From Phenylobacterium sp. LH3H17 (GTDB lineage: Bacteria; Pseudomonadota; Alphaproteobacteria; Caulobacterales; Caulobacteraceae), in the NCBI RefSeq assembly GCF_024298925.1, contig NZ_CP101283.1, positions 1,486,001-1,550,000 on the forward strand: 64,000 bases of DNA, read 5' to 3'. Made by a program: the position numbers and the translations under genes. Every line of letters begins with the position of its first letter. Position 1 is the stretch's first letter. Below the pieces are notes generated by a model. It was not told the DNA's origin, did no database searches, and was given only the letters and a program-made list of their open reading frames with translations. This document shows, in pieces, positions 63,529-64,000 of this stretch.

Positions 63529-63957
63529 ATGCTGGTGTCTCAGATCCTTAAGACCAAGGGTGATCTGGTCTTCACGGCCACGCCTGGCGAGACGGTCGGG
63601 GCGATCTGCGCCCTCCTGCACTCGCGCAAAGTGGGGGCCATGGTGGTGATGGACAGCGACCGGGTCGTCGGCATCGTCTCCGAGCGCGATCTGGTCCGGG
63701 CCCTGGCCGAGGAGGGGGCGGGCGCGCTCACCAAACCGGTTTCCAGCTGCATGACCCGCGACGTGCATTTCGCCGAGCCGAGCGAAACGGTGAACGCCCT
63801 GCTGGGCCGTATGACCGATCGGCGGATCCGCCATCTTCCCGTCTGCGAGGGCGAGCGGCTGGTGGGCATCGTCTCCATCGGCGACCTGGTGAAATGGAAA
63901 ATCACCGAGGTCGAGGCCGAGGCCGACGGTCTGAAGGCCTATATAGCGGCGGGCTAG
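63529..63957 (+). CDS. CBS-domain protein
   Basis: 142 residues with two CBS domains (about 1-60 and 65-128); the conserved GIVSERDLVRALAE and GIVSIGDLVKWKI end each unit. CBS pairs bind adenosyl ligands; the target protein is unknown. ATG 63529 follows AGGGAG. Confidence 0.9.
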   Translation: MLVSQILKTKGDLVFTATPGETVGAICALLHSRKVGAMVVMDSDRVVGIVSERDLVRALAEEGAGALTKPVSSCMTRDVHFAEPSETVNALLGRMTDRRIRHLPVCEGERLVGIVSIGDLVKWKITEVEAEADGLKAYIAAG

Positions 63958-64000
63958 GCCGGCCGGACCGAGAGGTCGAACACCTCGGCGCCCTCGCAGT
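63954..64000 (-). CDS. C-terminal fragment of a gene leaving the window
   Basis: A minus-strand frame enters from the right edge and stops at 63954-63956, reading CEGAEVFDLSVRPA at its end. Codon-position bias looks real and it converges with the CBS gene, but too little is visible to name it. Confidence 0.4.
   Translation of the reverse strand, partial: CEGAEVFDLSVRPA

Overview
The window is GC-rich (about two thirds G+C by eye), dense in genes, and looks like a chromosome segment of a stalked or holdfast-forming alphaproteobacterium of the Caulobacteraceae (Caulobacter/Phenylobacterium type). The strongest lineage evidence is an intact holdfast-anchor operon, hfaA-hfaB-hfaD, at 60-62.7 kb. 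Alphaproteobacterial DUF3126, a WecG/TagA glycosyltransferase like HfsJ and a TorF-type porin fit the same group. I see no rRNA, tRNA, IS transposase, phage gene or CRISPR array.

From 0.5 to 40 kb the window is one large envelope-polysaccharide locus. It holds an initiating sugar-phosphate transferase (1.6 kb), a WecG/TagA transferase, an AAA ATPase, rfbB-rfbA, five further GT2-type transferases, a fused PssD-PssE-like transferase, an ABC exporter, a Wzy-like polymerase/ligase, and a secreted beta-helix/RTX protein. These are followed by a compact export operon (26.7-32.5 kb): outer-membrane barrel, Wza-like exporter, Wzc/GumC-like co-polymerase, CpsD-like ATPase with a degenerate P-loop, exosortase and EpsI. 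Sugar-nucleotide genes follow: AGE-family epimerase, TviB-type UDP-sugar dehydrogenase, UDP-glucuronate 4-epimerase and a CapD/WbpM-type dehydratase. A PEP-CTERM protein at 11.5 kb and a small membrane protein at 2.9 kb resembling exosortase-V accessory proteins tie the polysaccharide to exosortase sorting. No Wzx-type flippase is visible; the ABC exporter may do that job.

Two observations stand out. First, the 3' end of rfbA plus its downstream spacer occurs twice (6838-6998 and a frameshifted remnant at 11332-11490), flanking a 4.3 kb block with a PIG-L deacetylase, a GT2 transferase, an unknown multi-spanning protein and a GtrA protein. Second, both copies carry a sigma-54-like -24/-12 element, and an even better match (26598-26613) stands before the export/exosortase operon. 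This suggests one RpoN-type regulon for the PEP-CTERM substrate and its polysaccharide, although no rpoN or activator gene is in the window.

From 40 to 57 kb lies ordinary, mostly housekeeping sequence: TorF porin, SDR, queF, nitroreductase, Nudix hydrolase, cysE, MFS transporter, GH84 glucosaminidase, PhoH, gamma carbonic anhydrase-like protein, enoyl-CoA hydratase, WYL regulator, GMC oxidoreductase, aldo/keto reductase, PAS protein and a LysM/BON protein. phoH has an unusually long leader ending in an intrinsic terminator just before its ribosome binding site. The last 7 kb hold a secreted M16 peptidase, the hfaABD operon, a rhomboid protease and a CBS-domain protein.
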